A stretch of 64,000 nucleotides of DNA from Micrococcus sp023147585 (GTDB taxonomy: Bacteria; Actinomycetota; Actinomycetes; Actinomycetales; Micrococcaceae), in the NCBI RefSeq assembly GCF_044872765.1, contig NZ_CP085253.1:1922001-1986000 (forward strand), read 5' to 3'. This document shows positions 9,270 to 17,950 of this stretch, one piece after another; within the stretch, counting starts at the first letter, position 1; each line of letters opens with the position of its first letter. The translations under genes and the position numbers were made by a program. The notes beneath the pieces are model-generated. The model was given only the letters and a program-made list of their open reading frames with translations, made no database searches and was not told the DNA's origin.

Positions 9270-9839
9270 GTGGCCGCCGTGATCCGCCCCGCCCGCCCCG
9301 AGGACGTCGAGGCACTCCTGCGCGTCAAGGCGCGGTCCTGGCGCGAGGCGTACGGCTCGCTCCTGGCCGCCGAGGTGTTCGACCGCGTGGACGCGCGCGT
9401 GCCCGAGGACGTCCCCGCCTGGGCCGCGCTCATCGGATCCGACAAGGACCTGTGGGTCGCCGAGGCCGACGGCGGCCGGCTCGTGGGCGTCGCCCTCGCC
9501 GGGCCGTCGCGCATCGAGCGTCCGGCGTGCGGGGAACCGGAGGCCTCGCACGCCTCCGACGCCTCGGACGCCCCCGACGACGGCTCCGCGAGCCCGAGCA
9601 TGCCTGGACGCGAGCTCATGGTCCTCTACATCCTCGCCGAGACGTACGGCACCGGTGTGGGCGCGCGCCTGATGCGCGCCGCTGCCGGTGACGGCCCGGC
9701 CGTCCTGCGCGTCCTGGCGGAGAACCCCCGCGCGATCGCGTTCTACCGCAAGCACGGCTTCGTGGAGGACGGCGCCCCCCAGCCCATGGAGGGCGCGTGG
9801 GCCGGGCTGCACGAGCAGCTGATGGTGCGCCGTGGCTAG
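9270..9839 (+). CDS. GNAT-family N-acetyltransferase
   Basis: Predicted acetyl-CoA-dependent N-acetyltransferase of 189 residues. The fold is recognised from VIRPARPEDVEALLRVKARSW at the start, the beta-4/acetyl-CoA region LMVLYILAETYGTGVGARLM with a slightly altered Q/RxxGxG/A loop (YGTGVG), and the terminal NPRAIAFYRKHGFVEDG. A short Ser/Asp-rich insertion (about residues 88-115) interrupts the sheet region. The GTG at 9270 was chosen because AGGAGG (9258-9263) lies 6 nt before it. The gene overlaps the next one by 8 bases, so they are likely co-transcribed. The substrate is unknown. Confidence 0.85.
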   Translation: MAAVIRPARPEDVEALLRVKARSWREAYGSLLAAEVFDRVDARVPEDVPAWAALIGSDKDLWVAEADGGRLVGVALAGPSRIERPACGEPEASHASDASDAPDDGSASPSMPGRELMVLYILAETYGTGVGARLMRAAAGDGPAVLRVLAENPRAIAFYRKHGFVEDGAPQPMEGAWAGLHEQLMVRRG

Positions 9840-10761
9840 GCGCGGGCAGGCGCCGCGACGCCGCGGACCCGCCACGGCCGCCGTCGACGCCGGCGTCGTC
9901 CCGGGCGTCCACGCGATCTCCTCGGGGACGGCCGAGATCGTCGAGGACCCCTTCGCGCCGGGTGCGTTCACCCTGCTCGTCAACGGGGTGGAGTCCTCGC
10001 CGCTGGACCCCGAGCATCCGGAGCGGATGGGCTTCGAGTACATGCGCTGGGCGGCCGCGGCCGTCGAGGCGCACTGGCCCGATCCCGTCCCGCTGCGCGC
10101 CCTGCACCTCGGCGGCGCCGGCTGCGCGCTCGCCCGCTGGGTGGACCACGCCTTCCCCGGCTCGCACCAGACCGCGGTGGAGATCGACGCCGGCCTCGCC
10201 GCCCTCGCCCGCGAGCACTTCGGCCTGCCGCGTGCCCCCGCGCTGAAGATCCGCGTGGCCGACGCCGCCGACATCCTCGCCGAGGCCCACCCGGCCTCCC
10301 GCGACCTCCTCATCCGCGACGTCTTCGCCCCGGACCCGGACGACCCCACGGGCGCCCGCCACATCACGCCGCCGAATCTCACCGGCGCCGCGTCCGCGGA
10401 GGCCGCCGCGCGCGTGCTCGCCCCGGGCGGGCTGTACGTGCTCAACGTGGGCGGAGGCCCGGACCTGGCCGCCGTGCGCGCAGAGGTGGCCGCCGTCGTC
10501 GGGGCCTTCGACCACGTCGAGGTGATCGCGGACCCGCCCATGCTCAAGGGACGCCGGCGCGGCAACGTGATCGTGGCGGCCTCGGACGCCCCGATCGCCC
10601 GCCCCGCCGCGGCCGCCCATGCCGGCGCCGATCCCCGGGACGGCCTCGCCCGGGACCTCCGGATGGACGCCTTCCCAGCGCGCCTCGCCGAGGATCCGCG
10701 GGCCTTCACCGCCGGGCTCCCCGCCGGCCGGACCCCGCTCCGGGCGACCCCCGAGGACTAG
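9832..10761 (+). CDS. Spermidine synthase-like methyltransferase-fold protein
   Basis: A 309-residue Rossmann-fold protein resembling the spermine/spermidine synthase family. The nucleotide-binding glycine motif is LHLGGAGCALARW and the acidic strand end is TAVEIDAGLAALAREHF. Further motifs are VADAADILAEAHPASRDLLIRDVF and VLAPGGLYVLNVGGGPDL. Actinobacterial proteins of this type often lack proven aminopropyltransferase activity, and no SAM-decarboxylase gene is nearby, so polyamine synthesis is not claimed. The GTG start overlaps the GNAT gene by 8 bases, suggesting translational coupling. The last 50 residues are low-complexity. Confidence 0.75.
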   Translation: MARRGQAPRRRGPATAAVDAGVVPGVHAISSGTAEIVEDPFAPGAFTLLVNGVESSPLDPEHPERMGFEYMRWAAAAVEAHWPDPVPLRALHLGGAGCALARWVDHAFPGSHQTAVEIDAGLAALAREHFGLPRAPALKIRVADAADILAEAHPASRDLLIRDVFAPDPDDPTGARHITPPNLTGAASAEAAARVLAPGGLYVLNVGGGPDLAAVRAEVAAVVGAFDHVEVIADPPMLKGRRRGNVIVAASDAPIARPAAAAHAGADPRDGLARDLRMDAFPARLAEDPRAFTAGLPAGRTPLRATPED

Positions 10762-10819
10762 ACTGGTGGCATCGAACCGGCCCCGTCCGGGGGTCGGGGA
10801 GCGACTCGAGGAGGTTCGC

Positions 10820-11794
10820 ATGTCCACCGCATCCCAGCACACCGATCCCGGCACGGGTGCCGCCCCGCTCGGCGTCCTGGTGGGCGTGGACGGCTCGGAG
10901 CAGTCCGTCTCCGCCGCCCGCTGGGCCCAGCGCGAGGCGTCCCTGCGCGGCGAGCCCCTGACCCTCGTCACGGCCTACACCATGCCCACCTTCTGGGGGT
11001 ACGGGGCGGAGGCGGGTGCGGCCTACCCCGACGACGACCGCCTGCGCGAGGGCGTCGAAGCCCTCCTGCGGGACGTGGCGGGCCAGCTGGACGCCGACGG
11101 CGTGCAGCCCACCCTGCGGGTCGAGGTCGGGGACGCCGCCGGCGTGCTGGTGGACCTCTCGAAGCAGGCGTCCCTGCTCGTCTCGGGCAGCCGCGGCCGC
11201 GGAGGCTTCCTCGGTCGCCTGCTGGGCTCCGTGTCCTCGGCGCTGCCGGGCCACGCGCACTGCCCCGTGGCCATCATCCCCGCCGGGGTGGAGGCCTCCC
11301 GCGCCGCGGCGGGGGTGCCCGTCGTCGTGGGCGTGGACGGCTCCGAGCAGGGCCGCGCCGCCGCCCTCGTGGCTGCCGAGGAGGCCCGCCTGCGCGGCGC
11401 GCCCCTGAACCTCGTGGTCGCCGTGCCGCCCGTGAGCGCCAACGCGGCGTGGCTCGCCGTGAGCCTGGACGAGGAGGCACGGGCCAAGGACATGCAGGAG
11501 CTCGTGGACGCCGGCGCCCGCTGGCTCTCCTCCGAGTACCCGGGCCTCGAGGTCACGGGCGAGCTCGTGGACGGCAGCCCCGTGGACGTCATGGTGGAGC
11601 AGACCGGCACGGCGCGCCTGACGGTGCTCGGCACGCGCGGTCTCGGCGGGTTCGCCGGCTCCCTCCTCGGCTCCACGAGCCAGGGCGTGGCCCACCACGC
11701 GCGCGGACCGGTCATGGTGGTCCCGTTCCGGGAGGACGTCCGGCTGAGCCGCCGCGCGGACCACGGCCCGGTGCGGGAGCAGCCGCAGGCCTGA
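10820..11794 (+). CDS. Universal stress protein, tandem UspA domains
   Basis: A 324-residue cytoplasmic protein with two UspA domains (about residues 14-150 and 160-305). Each domain starts with a GVDGSEQS strand. The ATP-binding G-2x-G-9x-G(S/T) motif is recognisable in both: SRGRGGFLGRLLGSVS in the first and TRGLGGFAGSLLGSTS in the second. Tandem Usp proteins in actinobacteria respond to hypoxia and stationary phase. AGGAGG at 10809-10814 fixes the ATG at 10820. A TAGACT -10-like hexamer at 10759-10764 marks the likely promoter overlapping the end of the upstream gene. It converges on the metallopeptidase gene. Confidence 0.93.
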   Translation: MSTASQHTDPGTGAAPLGVLVGVDGSEQSVSAARWAQREASLRGEPLTLVTAYTMPTFWGYGAEAGAAYPDDDRLREGVEALLRDVAGQLDADGVQPTLRVEVGDAAGVLVDLSKQASLLVSGSRGRGGFLGRLLGSVSSALPGHAHCPVAIIPAGVEASRAAAGVPVVVGVDGSEQGRAAALVAAEEARLRGAPLNLVVAVPPVSANAAWLAVSLDEEARAKDMQELVDAGARWLSSEYPGLEVTGELVDGSPVDVMVEQTGTARLTVLGTRGLGGFAGSLLGSTSQGVAHHARGPVMVVPFREDVRLSRRADHGPVREQPQA

Positions 11795-11809
11795 GCCGCC
11801 GGTCCCCGC

Positions 11810-12190
11810 TCAGCCCCAGCCGAGCTCGTGGAGCCGCTCCTCGCTGATCCCGAAGAAGTGCCCCACCTCGTGGAGGACCGTCACGGTGATCTGCTCCTCG
11901 AGCTCGGCGCGGTCCCGGCAGTGCCGCATGAGGGGGCCGCGGAACACCACGATCCGGTCCGGCATCTGCCACGGCACCTCAGCCCGCTCCCCGAGGGGCA
12001 CGCCCTCGTAGAGGCCGAAGAGCTCGGTGTCCGGGTCCTCCCAGTGCTGGGGCTCGTACTCCTCCTCCACCACCACGACGACGTTGGTCAGCAGGCGCGC
12101 CAGCTCGTCCGGGACACGGGTGAGCGCGGCGGACACGGCGGCGTCGAACTCGTCCTCGGACATCCAGTCAGCGGCGGGGTGATCGGTCAC
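11810..12190 (-). CDS. Metallopeptidase family protein (zincin-like, minimal HExxH)
   Basis: A 126-residue protein of the actinobacterial zincin-like family (PF06262 type). The zinc-binding motif HEVGHFFGI is near the C-terminus, followed by EERLHELGWG. The centre has the conserved PDRIVVFRGPLMRHC. It is predicted to be a soluble, single-domain metalloprotease; the physiological substrate is unknown. The GTG start is preceded by an AGGAGG-like ribosome-binding site in the minus sense. It lies between the Usp gene and the tRNA cluster. Confidence 0.88.
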   Translation of the reverse strand: MTDHPAADWMSEDEFDAAVSAALTRVPDELARLLTNVVVVVEEEYEPQHWEDPDTELFGLYEGVPLGERAEVPWQMPDRIVVFRGPLMRHCRDRAELEEQITVTVLHEVGHFFGISEERLHELGWG

Positions 12191-12278
12191 GGCGGGGCCT
12201 CCTGTCGCTGGCGGCGGGGACGGTTCGCGCGGTCGGCGCCCCGACCCGCGGCCGGTCCGCCTCCCGCGGCCGGGGGAT

Positions 12279-12308
12279 TTGGCGGGGGGTGTGGGGCCAC
12301 TTTAGACT
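12279..12308 (+). promoter_or_regulatory. Promoter of tRNA-Glu
   Basis: TTGGCG (12279-12284) and TAGACT (12303-12308), spaced 18 bp, lie 37 bases before the mature tRNA-Glu. The arrangement matches the housekeeping sigma factor consensus. Confidence 0.6.
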
Positions 12309-12345
12309 TCGCTGAGGCCCTCGCGGGAATCCCGACGTCGGACCT

Positions 12346-12418
<73 letters not shown>

Positions 12419-12465
12419 CGCACGGCCGGCCGCGGGGAGCATCTGGAGCCCCGGGAACGTCGGGT

Positions 12466-12495
12466 TTGCACATCGGGACGAGGCTCTGCTAGAGT
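12466..12495 (+). promoter_or_regulatory. Promoter of tRNA-Asp (and probably tRNA-Phe)
   Basis: TTGCAC (12466-12471) and TAGAGT (12490-12495) are spaced 18 bp and lie 36 bases before tRNA-Asp. No separate promoter is evident for tRNA-Phe, which probably shares this transcript. Confidence 0.65.
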
Positions 12496-12531
12496 TCCAT
12501 CTCGTTGCAAAGCACCACGCAGCACCAGTAA

Positions 12532-12605
12532 GGCCCTGTAGCGCAGTTGGTTAGCGCGCCGCCCTGTCACGGCGGAGGTCGCGAGTTCAAGTCTCGTCAG
12601 GGTCG
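12532..12605 (+). tRNA. tRNA-Asp (GUC)
   Basis: A complete cloverleaf of 74 nt. The anticodon loop CTGTCAC (anticodon GTC) lies on a CCGCC/GGCGG stem. The acceptor GGCCCTG pairs with CAGGGTC and the discriminator is G. CCA is not encoded. Confidence 0.97.
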
Positions 12606-12680
12606 CTCGGATCATCCGAACACCGGTATTCGGAGCAACGGAGTCCGGTGGACGCATGGTCCAGGTGGCTTATGTCACCG

Positions 12681-12756
12681 GGCTCTGTAGCTCAGTTGGT
12701 AGAGCGTACGACTGAAAATCGTAAGGTCACCGGATCGACGCCGGTCGGAGCCACCA
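12681..12756 (+). tRNA. tRNA-Phe (GAA)
   Basis: A complete cloverleaf of 76 nt including an encoded CCA. The anticodon loop CTGAAAA contains GAA. The acceptor GGCTCTG pairs with CGGAGCC. It is followed within 15 bases by a strong hairpin terminator. Confidence 0.97.
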
Positions 12757-12767
12757 GATCATCGAGT

Positions 12768-12793
12768 AGGCCCCCGCAGATGCGGGGGCCTTC
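12768..12793 (+). terminator. Rho-independent-like terminator after the tRNA cluster
   Basis: GGCCCCCGCA (12769-12778) and TGCGGGGGCC (12781-12790) form a perfect 10-bp stem followed by TTCGTCGT. It ends the tRNA transcript. Confidence 0.8.
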
Positions 12794-12820
12794 GTCGTCC
12801 CCCATGGAAGGACGCCCCGC

Positions 12821-13477
12821 ATGCCTGACACCTCCGCCGAACCCTCCCGCTCCCGTCCGCAGGGCCCTGCGGGGGAGCAGACCGCCCTGATCGTCGTGGA
12901 CATGCAGAACAGCTACTTCGAGTTCCCCGAGCTGGCTGCGGAACAGGAGAGGGTCCTGGCGGCCGTCAACGAGCTGCTCGCCGCGGCGCGCGACGGCGGA
13001 CGGCCCGTGGTCCTGGTGCGCACGGAGCACGCGCGGGACCGCTCCACCTGGACGCTCAACATGCTCGAGGACGACCAGGGCTTCGCCTTCCCCTGCACCG
13101 AGCAGGCGCGCCTCCTCACCGACCTGCAGACCGAGGGGTGCGACACCCTCGAGATCGTGAAGACCCGGGACTCCGCCTTCCACGGCACCTCGCTGGCGGA
13201 GGACCTGCGACAGCGCGGAGTGGGCCGCGTGCTGCTCTGCGGGATCTCCACCCACAGCTGCGTGGCCCAGACGGCCATCAACGCGTTCGCCCACCAGTTC
13301 CACGCCGCCGTCGCCGTGGACGCCGTGGCCTCCGAGGATCCCGACCTCTCCACCGCGCTGCTGCGCTTCCTCGAGAAGGAGATGCGCCAGCCGATGCTGG
13401 ACCAGTCCGCCGCCGTGGCGGCGCTGCGCGGGGACGGGCCGACGTCGGCCGCCTCAGACGACGCCGCGTCCCACTGA
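12821..13477 (+). CDS. Isochorismatase-family cysteine hydrolase
   Basis: A 218-residue soluble hydrolase of the isochorismatase-like fold. The Asp-Lys-Cys triad is readable: Asp in ALIVVDMQNSYFE, Lys in EIVKTRDSAFHGT and Cys in LLCGISTHSCVAQT. The cis-peptide region (ISTHSCV) fits the amidohydrolase branch better than true isochorismatases, so the substrate could be a nicotinamide-like or ureido amide. The first 20 residues are disordered. The gene stands alone between two hairpin terminators. Confidence 0.87.
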   Translation: MPDTSAEPSRSRPQGPAGEQTALIVVDMQNSYFEFPELAAEQERVLAAVNELLAAARDGGRPVVLVRTEHARDRSTWTLNMLEDDQGFAFPCTEQARLLTDLQTEGCDTLEIVKTRDSAFHGTSLAEDLRQRGVGRVLLCGISTHSCVAQTAINAFAHQFHAAVAVDAVASEDPDLSTALLRFLEKEMRQPMLDQSAAVAALRGDGPTSAASDDAASH

Positions 13478-13540
13478 CCCGTCCCGCCGATCCAGGCCGC
13501 CGGCCGAGCCCACGCGGCCGTCCCGGCCTCTGGACGTGAT

Positions 13541-13566
13541 AAGGCCCCCGCCGTGGCGGGGGCCTT
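13541..13566 (+). terminator. Terminator after the isochorismatase-family gene
   Basis: AAGGCCCCCGCC and GGCGGGGGCCTT form a perfect 12-bp stem with a GT loop, followed by CATCGTC. It resembles the terminator after tRNA-Phe closely. Confidence 0.8.
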
Positions 13567-13616
13567 CATCGTCTCCGGGCACGGCCCGGAGTGTCCATGG
13601 ATCCGACGGTCAGATC

Positions 13617-14549
13617 TAGGGCGTGTCTGACAATCGTTTCGACCACGTCAGGACCGCGTTCAACACCACGGCGGCGCGGTAGAGGATCCCGTGCTTGTCA
13701 TACCTGGTCGTCAGTCCCCGTCACTGCTTGAGGTGGGCGTACTGGCGCTCGATCACGTTCCGCCCCTTGTAGGTCTCCGCGTCGAGGCCGACGGGGCGTC
13801 CGCCGCGGGAACCACGACGCCGGGGGTGGCCTTGGCTGGTCTGCCGGCTCGGGGATGACGGCCTTGATCCCTCGGGAGCGCAGGTGCGTGCGGATCGGGC
13901 GGGAGGAGTACGCCTTGTCGCCGAAAACCGCCTCCGGGCGGGTCCGGGGCCGGCCCGTCGGCCGGCCTACGCGCAGCTGGCCCAGCAGGGGCAGCAGCAT
14001 CGGGGAGTCGCCGGCTTGGCTAGGGGTGGTCAGGCTGGACAGTGGCGGCCCGGCCCCGTCGACGGGCTGGTGGATCTTCGTGCTCAGCCCGCCCCGGGAG
14101 CGGCCGATGCCGTGGTCGGCAGACTCCTCACGCGAATTCTTGTAGCTCGATCCAGCCCCGAAGTGTGGCGCCTGGTGTTCGTGGCGTGCTGGTGGGTGCG
14201 GGCGGTCGTGGAGTTCACTTCAAACAGACCAGTCCTCCAGCGCCTGGGAGTCAGCGGCCGCGGGGTGCTTGACCAAGACCATGTCCCAGGTGCCCTCGGC
14301 GGCCATGCGCCGGCGTCGGGCCCACACCTTCTTGCCCAGACACGAATTCCCCGGGCAGATCCCGCCACGGGACCGGTAGGTGATGCCCCAACCATCGTGG
14401 GGGCGTCCGCGAGAGGCCGGTCTCGCCGGCCGGTCCGGGTCGGGAGCATCGGGGCGGTCAGTTCCCACTGGGCGTCGGAGAGCAGCTGGAAGTGGGATAC
14501 GCCCTCCAAAGTCTCAGCCCGCCCCTTGTGTGTTGTCAGCCATACCATC
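13617..14549 (-). mobile_element. Decayed IS5-family (IS427-like) element
   Basis: A minus-strand relative of the elements at 16063 and 33089. It begins at a CTAG (13616-13619) with an end GGGCGTGTCTGACAATCG and runs to a degenerate end near TTGTCAGCCATACC (about 14533-14546). Reading the minus strand gives recognisable pieces of the transposase: LSDAQWELTAPMLPTRTGR (orfA start, near 14500) and VFGDKAYSSRPIRTHLRSRGIKAVIPEPADQ (orfB, near 13900). Frames are broken by many indels, so no full-length transposase can be made. It abuts the CapA-like gene, whose promoter may lie inside the decayed end. Confidence 0.85.
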
Positions 14550-14555
14550 GGTCAT

Positions 14556-15791
14556 ATGCACCCCCACCGCTCAGCTACTGCTACCTGTGCCGCGTTCGCT
14601 TCAATTCTTTTGATTTCAGCTACCGCCACCTCGTGCTCGGTTCCTGAGTCCGGCCCGTCGTCGGTCAGTCCTTCCCCTGCGGTCTCGACGTCTTCGGCCA
14701 GTTCCTCCGTCGCCGCCGCGGATCCGGGGAGCCCAGCAGCTGACCGTTCCCCAGGGCCACCGCGGACGGTGTCCGTGAACACCTCAGGGGATCTTCTGTG
14801 GAACCCGGCACTCTTCGAGGCGGCGCGCACTGAAAAGGGGTTCGACTTTCGACCCCTGCTGGCATCGGTTCGACCCTTCTTGGACGAGGCTGACGTAGCC
14901 ATATGTCATCAAGAAGTCCCCTTGGCAGAGCAGGGCGGGCCGTACTCCGGTTGGCCGCGATTCCGTGCTCCACAGGAGACGGTCGAAGCGATCGTCGCTG
15001 CTGGGTTCAACGTGTGCACTACCGCGTCGAACCACTCAGTCGATGACGGCTGGGCGGGCATGAAGCGCACTCTCGAGGTTCTCCACCGCCATGGCATTGC
15101 CACCGCTGGGACTTCCGCGACGCGCGCCGAAGACGATGAGCCGGATCTCTTCACCACAGATGACGGTGTGGTCATCGGCTTCGTCTCGCAAACTTTCAGC
15201 ACGAACCAGATTCCCGTCCCTCAGGGACGGGAGTGGTCTGTGGACCTCCTGGATCCGGACAAGGCGATTTCCGATGCACGGGCCGCACGCGAAGCGGGAG
15301 CGGACATCGTGATATTCCACATGCACGCAGGTGAGGAGTATGTGCATGAGCCCAATAAGGATCAGCAGTGGATGGCCCAGAAGGTCACGGCCTCCGGCGA
15401 GTTCGATCTCGTCATCGGACAGCATCCCCACTGGGTGCAGCCCATAGCGAAGGTCAACGACACGTGGGTGGTGTATAGCACCGGAAACCTCATTGCCGCC
15501 ATGCCGGGTAAGCGTCCGGGAACCCACGACGGGGCGATGGTCGAAGTCGAGTTCGCAGAGGGCCCAGACGGTGACTTTTCAGCGAAAACGGTCACATGGG
15601 CCCCGACGTACATCACCGATGCGAAGAACGACCCGACCGGGCGGCCTCGGGTTCTGCTCATTCCCGACGAGCTTGAGGACGCCGACCCCGCGCTACGCAA
15701 GCGTCTCAACGCCTCAGCTGCCAGGACCCGGGAGGTGATCACATCCGGCAACGCCCCTGGCCTATCAGAACGGACCGGGTCGTCTGGATGA
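14556..15791 (+). CDS. CapA-family protein, probable lipoprotein
   Basis: A 411-residue exported protein with the PGA_cap/CapA metallophosphatase-like fold. Residues 1-32 form a signal peptide ending in ATATSC; the lipobox is weak at -3 (Ala), so lipid attachment is likely but not certain. A Ser/Pro-rich linker (about 33-75) follows. The domain then shows VNTSGDLLWN, TTASNHSVDDGWAG, IVIFHMHAGEEYV, VIGQHPHWVQPI and VYSTGNLIAAMPG. Such proteins are tied to poly-gamma-glutamate capsule or cell-surface phosphoesterase functions; no capB/capC partner is near, so the role is open. The GC content is visibly lower than in the flanking core, and the gene sits directly beside a decayed IS. Confidence 0.85.
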   Translation: MHPHRSATATCAAFASILLISATATSCSVPESGPSSVSPSPAVSTSSASSSVAAADPGSPAADRSPGPPRTVSVNTSGDLLWNPALFEAARTEKGFDFRPLLASVRPFLDEADVAICHQEVPLAEQGGPYSGWPRFRAPQETVEAIVAAGFNVCTTASNHSVDDGWAGMKRTLEVLHRHGIATAGTSATRAEDDEPDLFTTDDGVVIGFVSQTFSTNQIPVPQGREWSVDLLDPDKAISDARAAREAGADIVIFHMHAGEEYVHEPNKDQQWMAQKVTASGEFDLVIGQHPHWVQPIAKVNDTWVVYSTGNLIAAMPGKRPGTHDGAMVEVEFAEGPDGDFSAKTVTWAPTYITDAKNDPTGRPRVLLIPDELEDADPALRKRLNASAARTREVITSGNAPGLSERTGSSG

Positions 15792-15797
15792 TGCGAC

Positions 15798-16061
15798 TCA
15801 GGAGCGGGAGAACCGCACCCACCAGCACTCGCCCACCCGCGGCCCGTGTGCCGTCGGGCCGGCGGCGGTGAGCCCGGCGGCGGCGTTGAGCAACACCGCG
15901 TCCCTGGTCGACCCCTGTTCCTCCGCCAGGAGCGCGTACACCAGCGTCGCGCTGCATGCGCCATCCCGCCCGGTCAGCACCTCGACGGCCGCGAGGCTAC
16001 CGCCGAGGTAGCGGGGATCCAGCTCCTGCTCGGTGACCGCGCCGCGGATCTCCGGGGCGGT
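15798..16061 (-). pseudogene. trpD remnant (C-terminal part of anthranilate phosphoribosyltransferase)
   Basis: The minus frame is open from the IS boundary at about 16061 down to a stop at 15798. It reads RGAVTEQELDPRYLGG, then GSTRDAVLLNAAAGLTAAG, which matches the C-terminal region of TrpD (VRDAVLLNAAAALVAAG type). About 70 residues are homologous; the last 18 residues look unrelated. The N-terminal three quarters of the gene are missing, cut at the CTAG where the IS5-family element begins. Whether the organism has another trpD cannot be seen here. Confidence 0.7.
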
Positions 16062-16062
16062 C

Positions 16063-17007
16063 TAGGGCGTGTCTGAGAATGGATCCAGGGGGCCAGCTGA
16101 CACCCTGGAAGGCATGTCCCGCTTCCAGATGCTCTCCGATGCCCAATGGGAGTTGATCGCCCCGATGCTCCCGACCCGGACCGGCAGGGCCGGCAGGCCG
16201 TTCGCCGACGCCCGCACGATGGTGGAGGCGATCATCTACCGATATCGGTGCGGGATTGCATGGAGGGATCTGCCCGAGGTCTACGGGCCTTGGCAGACCG
16301 TGTGGACCTGGCACCGGCGCTTAGCTGAAGAGGGCACCTGGGATGCGGTGCTGGCGAGGCTGACCGCCGCCGCGGACGCCGAAGGCCTGATCGATTGGTC
16401 GGTCTCGGTGGACTCCACGATCGCCCGCGCGCATCAGCACGCGACGAACATCACCCGCCTCACAGGGGGATGGGTCGAACTACAGGAATCTGCATGAGGA
16501 GCCGGCCGATCACGGCATCGGGCGCTCCCGGGGAGGGCTGAGCACGAAGATCCATCAGCTCGTCGATGGGACCGGGCTGCCGCTGGTCAGCCTGATCACC
16601 CCCGGCCAAGCCGGGGACTCCCCGATGCTGCTGCCGCTGCTGGGGCGGCTGCGCGTGGCACGGCCGGTAGGGCGGCCCCGGACCCGCCCCGAGGCGGTGC
16701 TGGGCGACAAGGCGTACTCCTCCCGGGCGATCCGCACCCACCTGCGTGCCCGCCGGATCAAAGCCGTGATCCCCGAGCCGGCGGATCAGCAGGGCCACCG
16801 CAGGCGCCGCGGCTCGGCCGGTGGCCGTCCCGTGGGCCTGGACTCGCAGGCTTACAAGGGCCGGAACGTGATCGAGCGCCAGTACGCGCACCTGAAGCAA
16901 TGGCGGGGCCTGGCGACCCGGTACGACAAGTACGCGATCGTCTACCGGGCCGCCGTGGTGTTGAACGCTGTGCTCGCGTGGTCCAAACGATTGTCAGACA
17001 TGCCCTA
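16063..17007 (+). mobile_element. IS5-family (IS427-like) insertion sequence, copy 1, apparently complete
   Basis: The ends are inverted repeats: left AGGGCGTGTCTGAGAAT, right (reverse complement) AGGGCATGTCTGACAAT. Both ends lie within CTAG tetranucleotides (16062-16065 and 17005-17008). The element carries a two-frame transposase. It interrupts the trpD remnant on the left and abuts a different IS5-family element on the right, sharing the CTAG. A close second copy lies at 33089-34031 in the same orientation. Confidence 0.92.
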
Positions 17008-17008
17008 G
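16114..17008 (+). CDS. IS5-family transposase, two overlapping frames (orfA/orfB)
   Basis: DDE transposase made from two frames. OrfA runs from the ATG at 16114 (MSRFQMLSDAQWELIAPML) to a stop at 16497. OrfB is open from before 16480 to the TAG at 17006-17008 and contains GIGRSRGGLSTKIHQLVDG, the DKAYSSRAIRTHL region and the C-terminal VIERQYAHLKQWRG. The switch from orfA to orfB needs a +1 (or -2) shift and falls at the run ACAGGGGGATGG near 16465-16475. The same run and frame offset are kept in the second copy, so a programmed frameshift is likely. The stop codon is completed by the CTAG target. Confidence 0.88.
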
Positions 17009-17950
17009 GGCGTGTTGATAAAGGATTCGGGGACGTGGATGCGCGAGTCTGGGGTCATGTCGCGTGATGTCATCTCAGACGAGCTCTGGGCCGTGATCGG
17101 CCCACTGTTCCCCGAAGCCAAGACCACCGGGCGTCCGCCCGTGGATCGGCGCATCGTGGTCGAGGCCACCGCGTGGCGCTTCCGCACCGGAGCTCCCTGG
17201 CGGGATCTGCCCGAGCGGTTCGGGAACTGGAACACGATCTACAAGAACTTCAACCGGTGGGCCGCTCAGGGCGTGTGGGAGCGGGTGCTGGAGAAGACCC
17301 AGTCCATGGCACAGCAGGCTGGCGAGCTGGACTTCGGTGGCCTCGATCGATTCCACGATCGTGCGCGTCCACCAGCACGGGGCGACCCTGCCCCGCCCCA
17401 CAGGGGGCCTGGATGAACGACAAGAAATCCGGGACAGAGCCGGCTGATCATGCCATCGGACGCTCCCGCGGCGGTCTGACGACGAAGTCTCATCTGGTCT
17501 GTGATGGCAAGGGCAGGGTGCTGGCGTTCGTGGTGACCGGCGGGCAGGTGGCGGACACCTCGATGTTGGCCACCACGCTGGAGCAGATCAGCGTGGCCGG
17601 CGTCCGTGGGCGGCCCCGGATACGGCCTGACCGCCTGATTGCAGACAAGGGCTACCCCTCGAAGGCGAACCGGGCCTGGCTGCGCCGGCATGGCATCGCG
17701 GCCACGATCCCCGAGCGGGCCGATCAGATCACGCACCGGCGCAGACGCCCGGGCCGGTCGATCGACTTCGGTGAAGACCAGCGCCAGCGCTACCGGGGAC
17801 GCAATGTCGTGGAGCGGTGCTTCAACCGGCTCAAGCAGTGGCGAGGGATCGCGATGCGTTCGGACAAGTACGCCCGGAACTATCACGCCGGGCTCAGCCT
17901 CGCAGCGACACTGCACTGGCTGACTACCCTCCTTTAGCAACACGCCCTAG
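17006..17950 (+). mobile_element. Second IS5-family insertion sequence, abutting copy 1
   Basis: The ends are TAGGGCGTGTTGATAAAGGA on the left and the inverted TAGGGCGTGTTGCTAAAGGA on the right, both at CTAG (17005-17008 and 17947-17950). The element is clearly different from copy 1 in its transposase but has a related target. It has destroyed the 5' part of the Rhs gene to its right. Orientation is the same as copy 1. Confidence 0.9.
17057..17937 (+). pseudogene. Transposase of the second IS5-family element, probably frameshifted
   Basis: OrfA starts at 17057 (MSRDVISDELWAVIGPLFP) and reads well to GELD near 17330. The expected catalytic stretch ASIDSTIVRVHQHGATL is found one frame away (from 17337), so a 1-nt indel lies near 17331-17337. 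The run CCCACAGGGGGCC then marks the usual orfA-to-orfB shift near 17395-17410. OrfB continues with AIGRSRGGLTTKSHLVCDG, ADKGYPSKANRAWL and CFNRLKQWRGIAMR to the stop at 17937. Because orfA is broken independently of the programmed site, the element is probably inactive unless complemented. Confidence 0.75.

Noticed and set aside
13698..14548. Separate small genes on the minus strand before the CapA-like gene
   Set aside because: They are pieces of a decayed IS5-family transposase in different frames.
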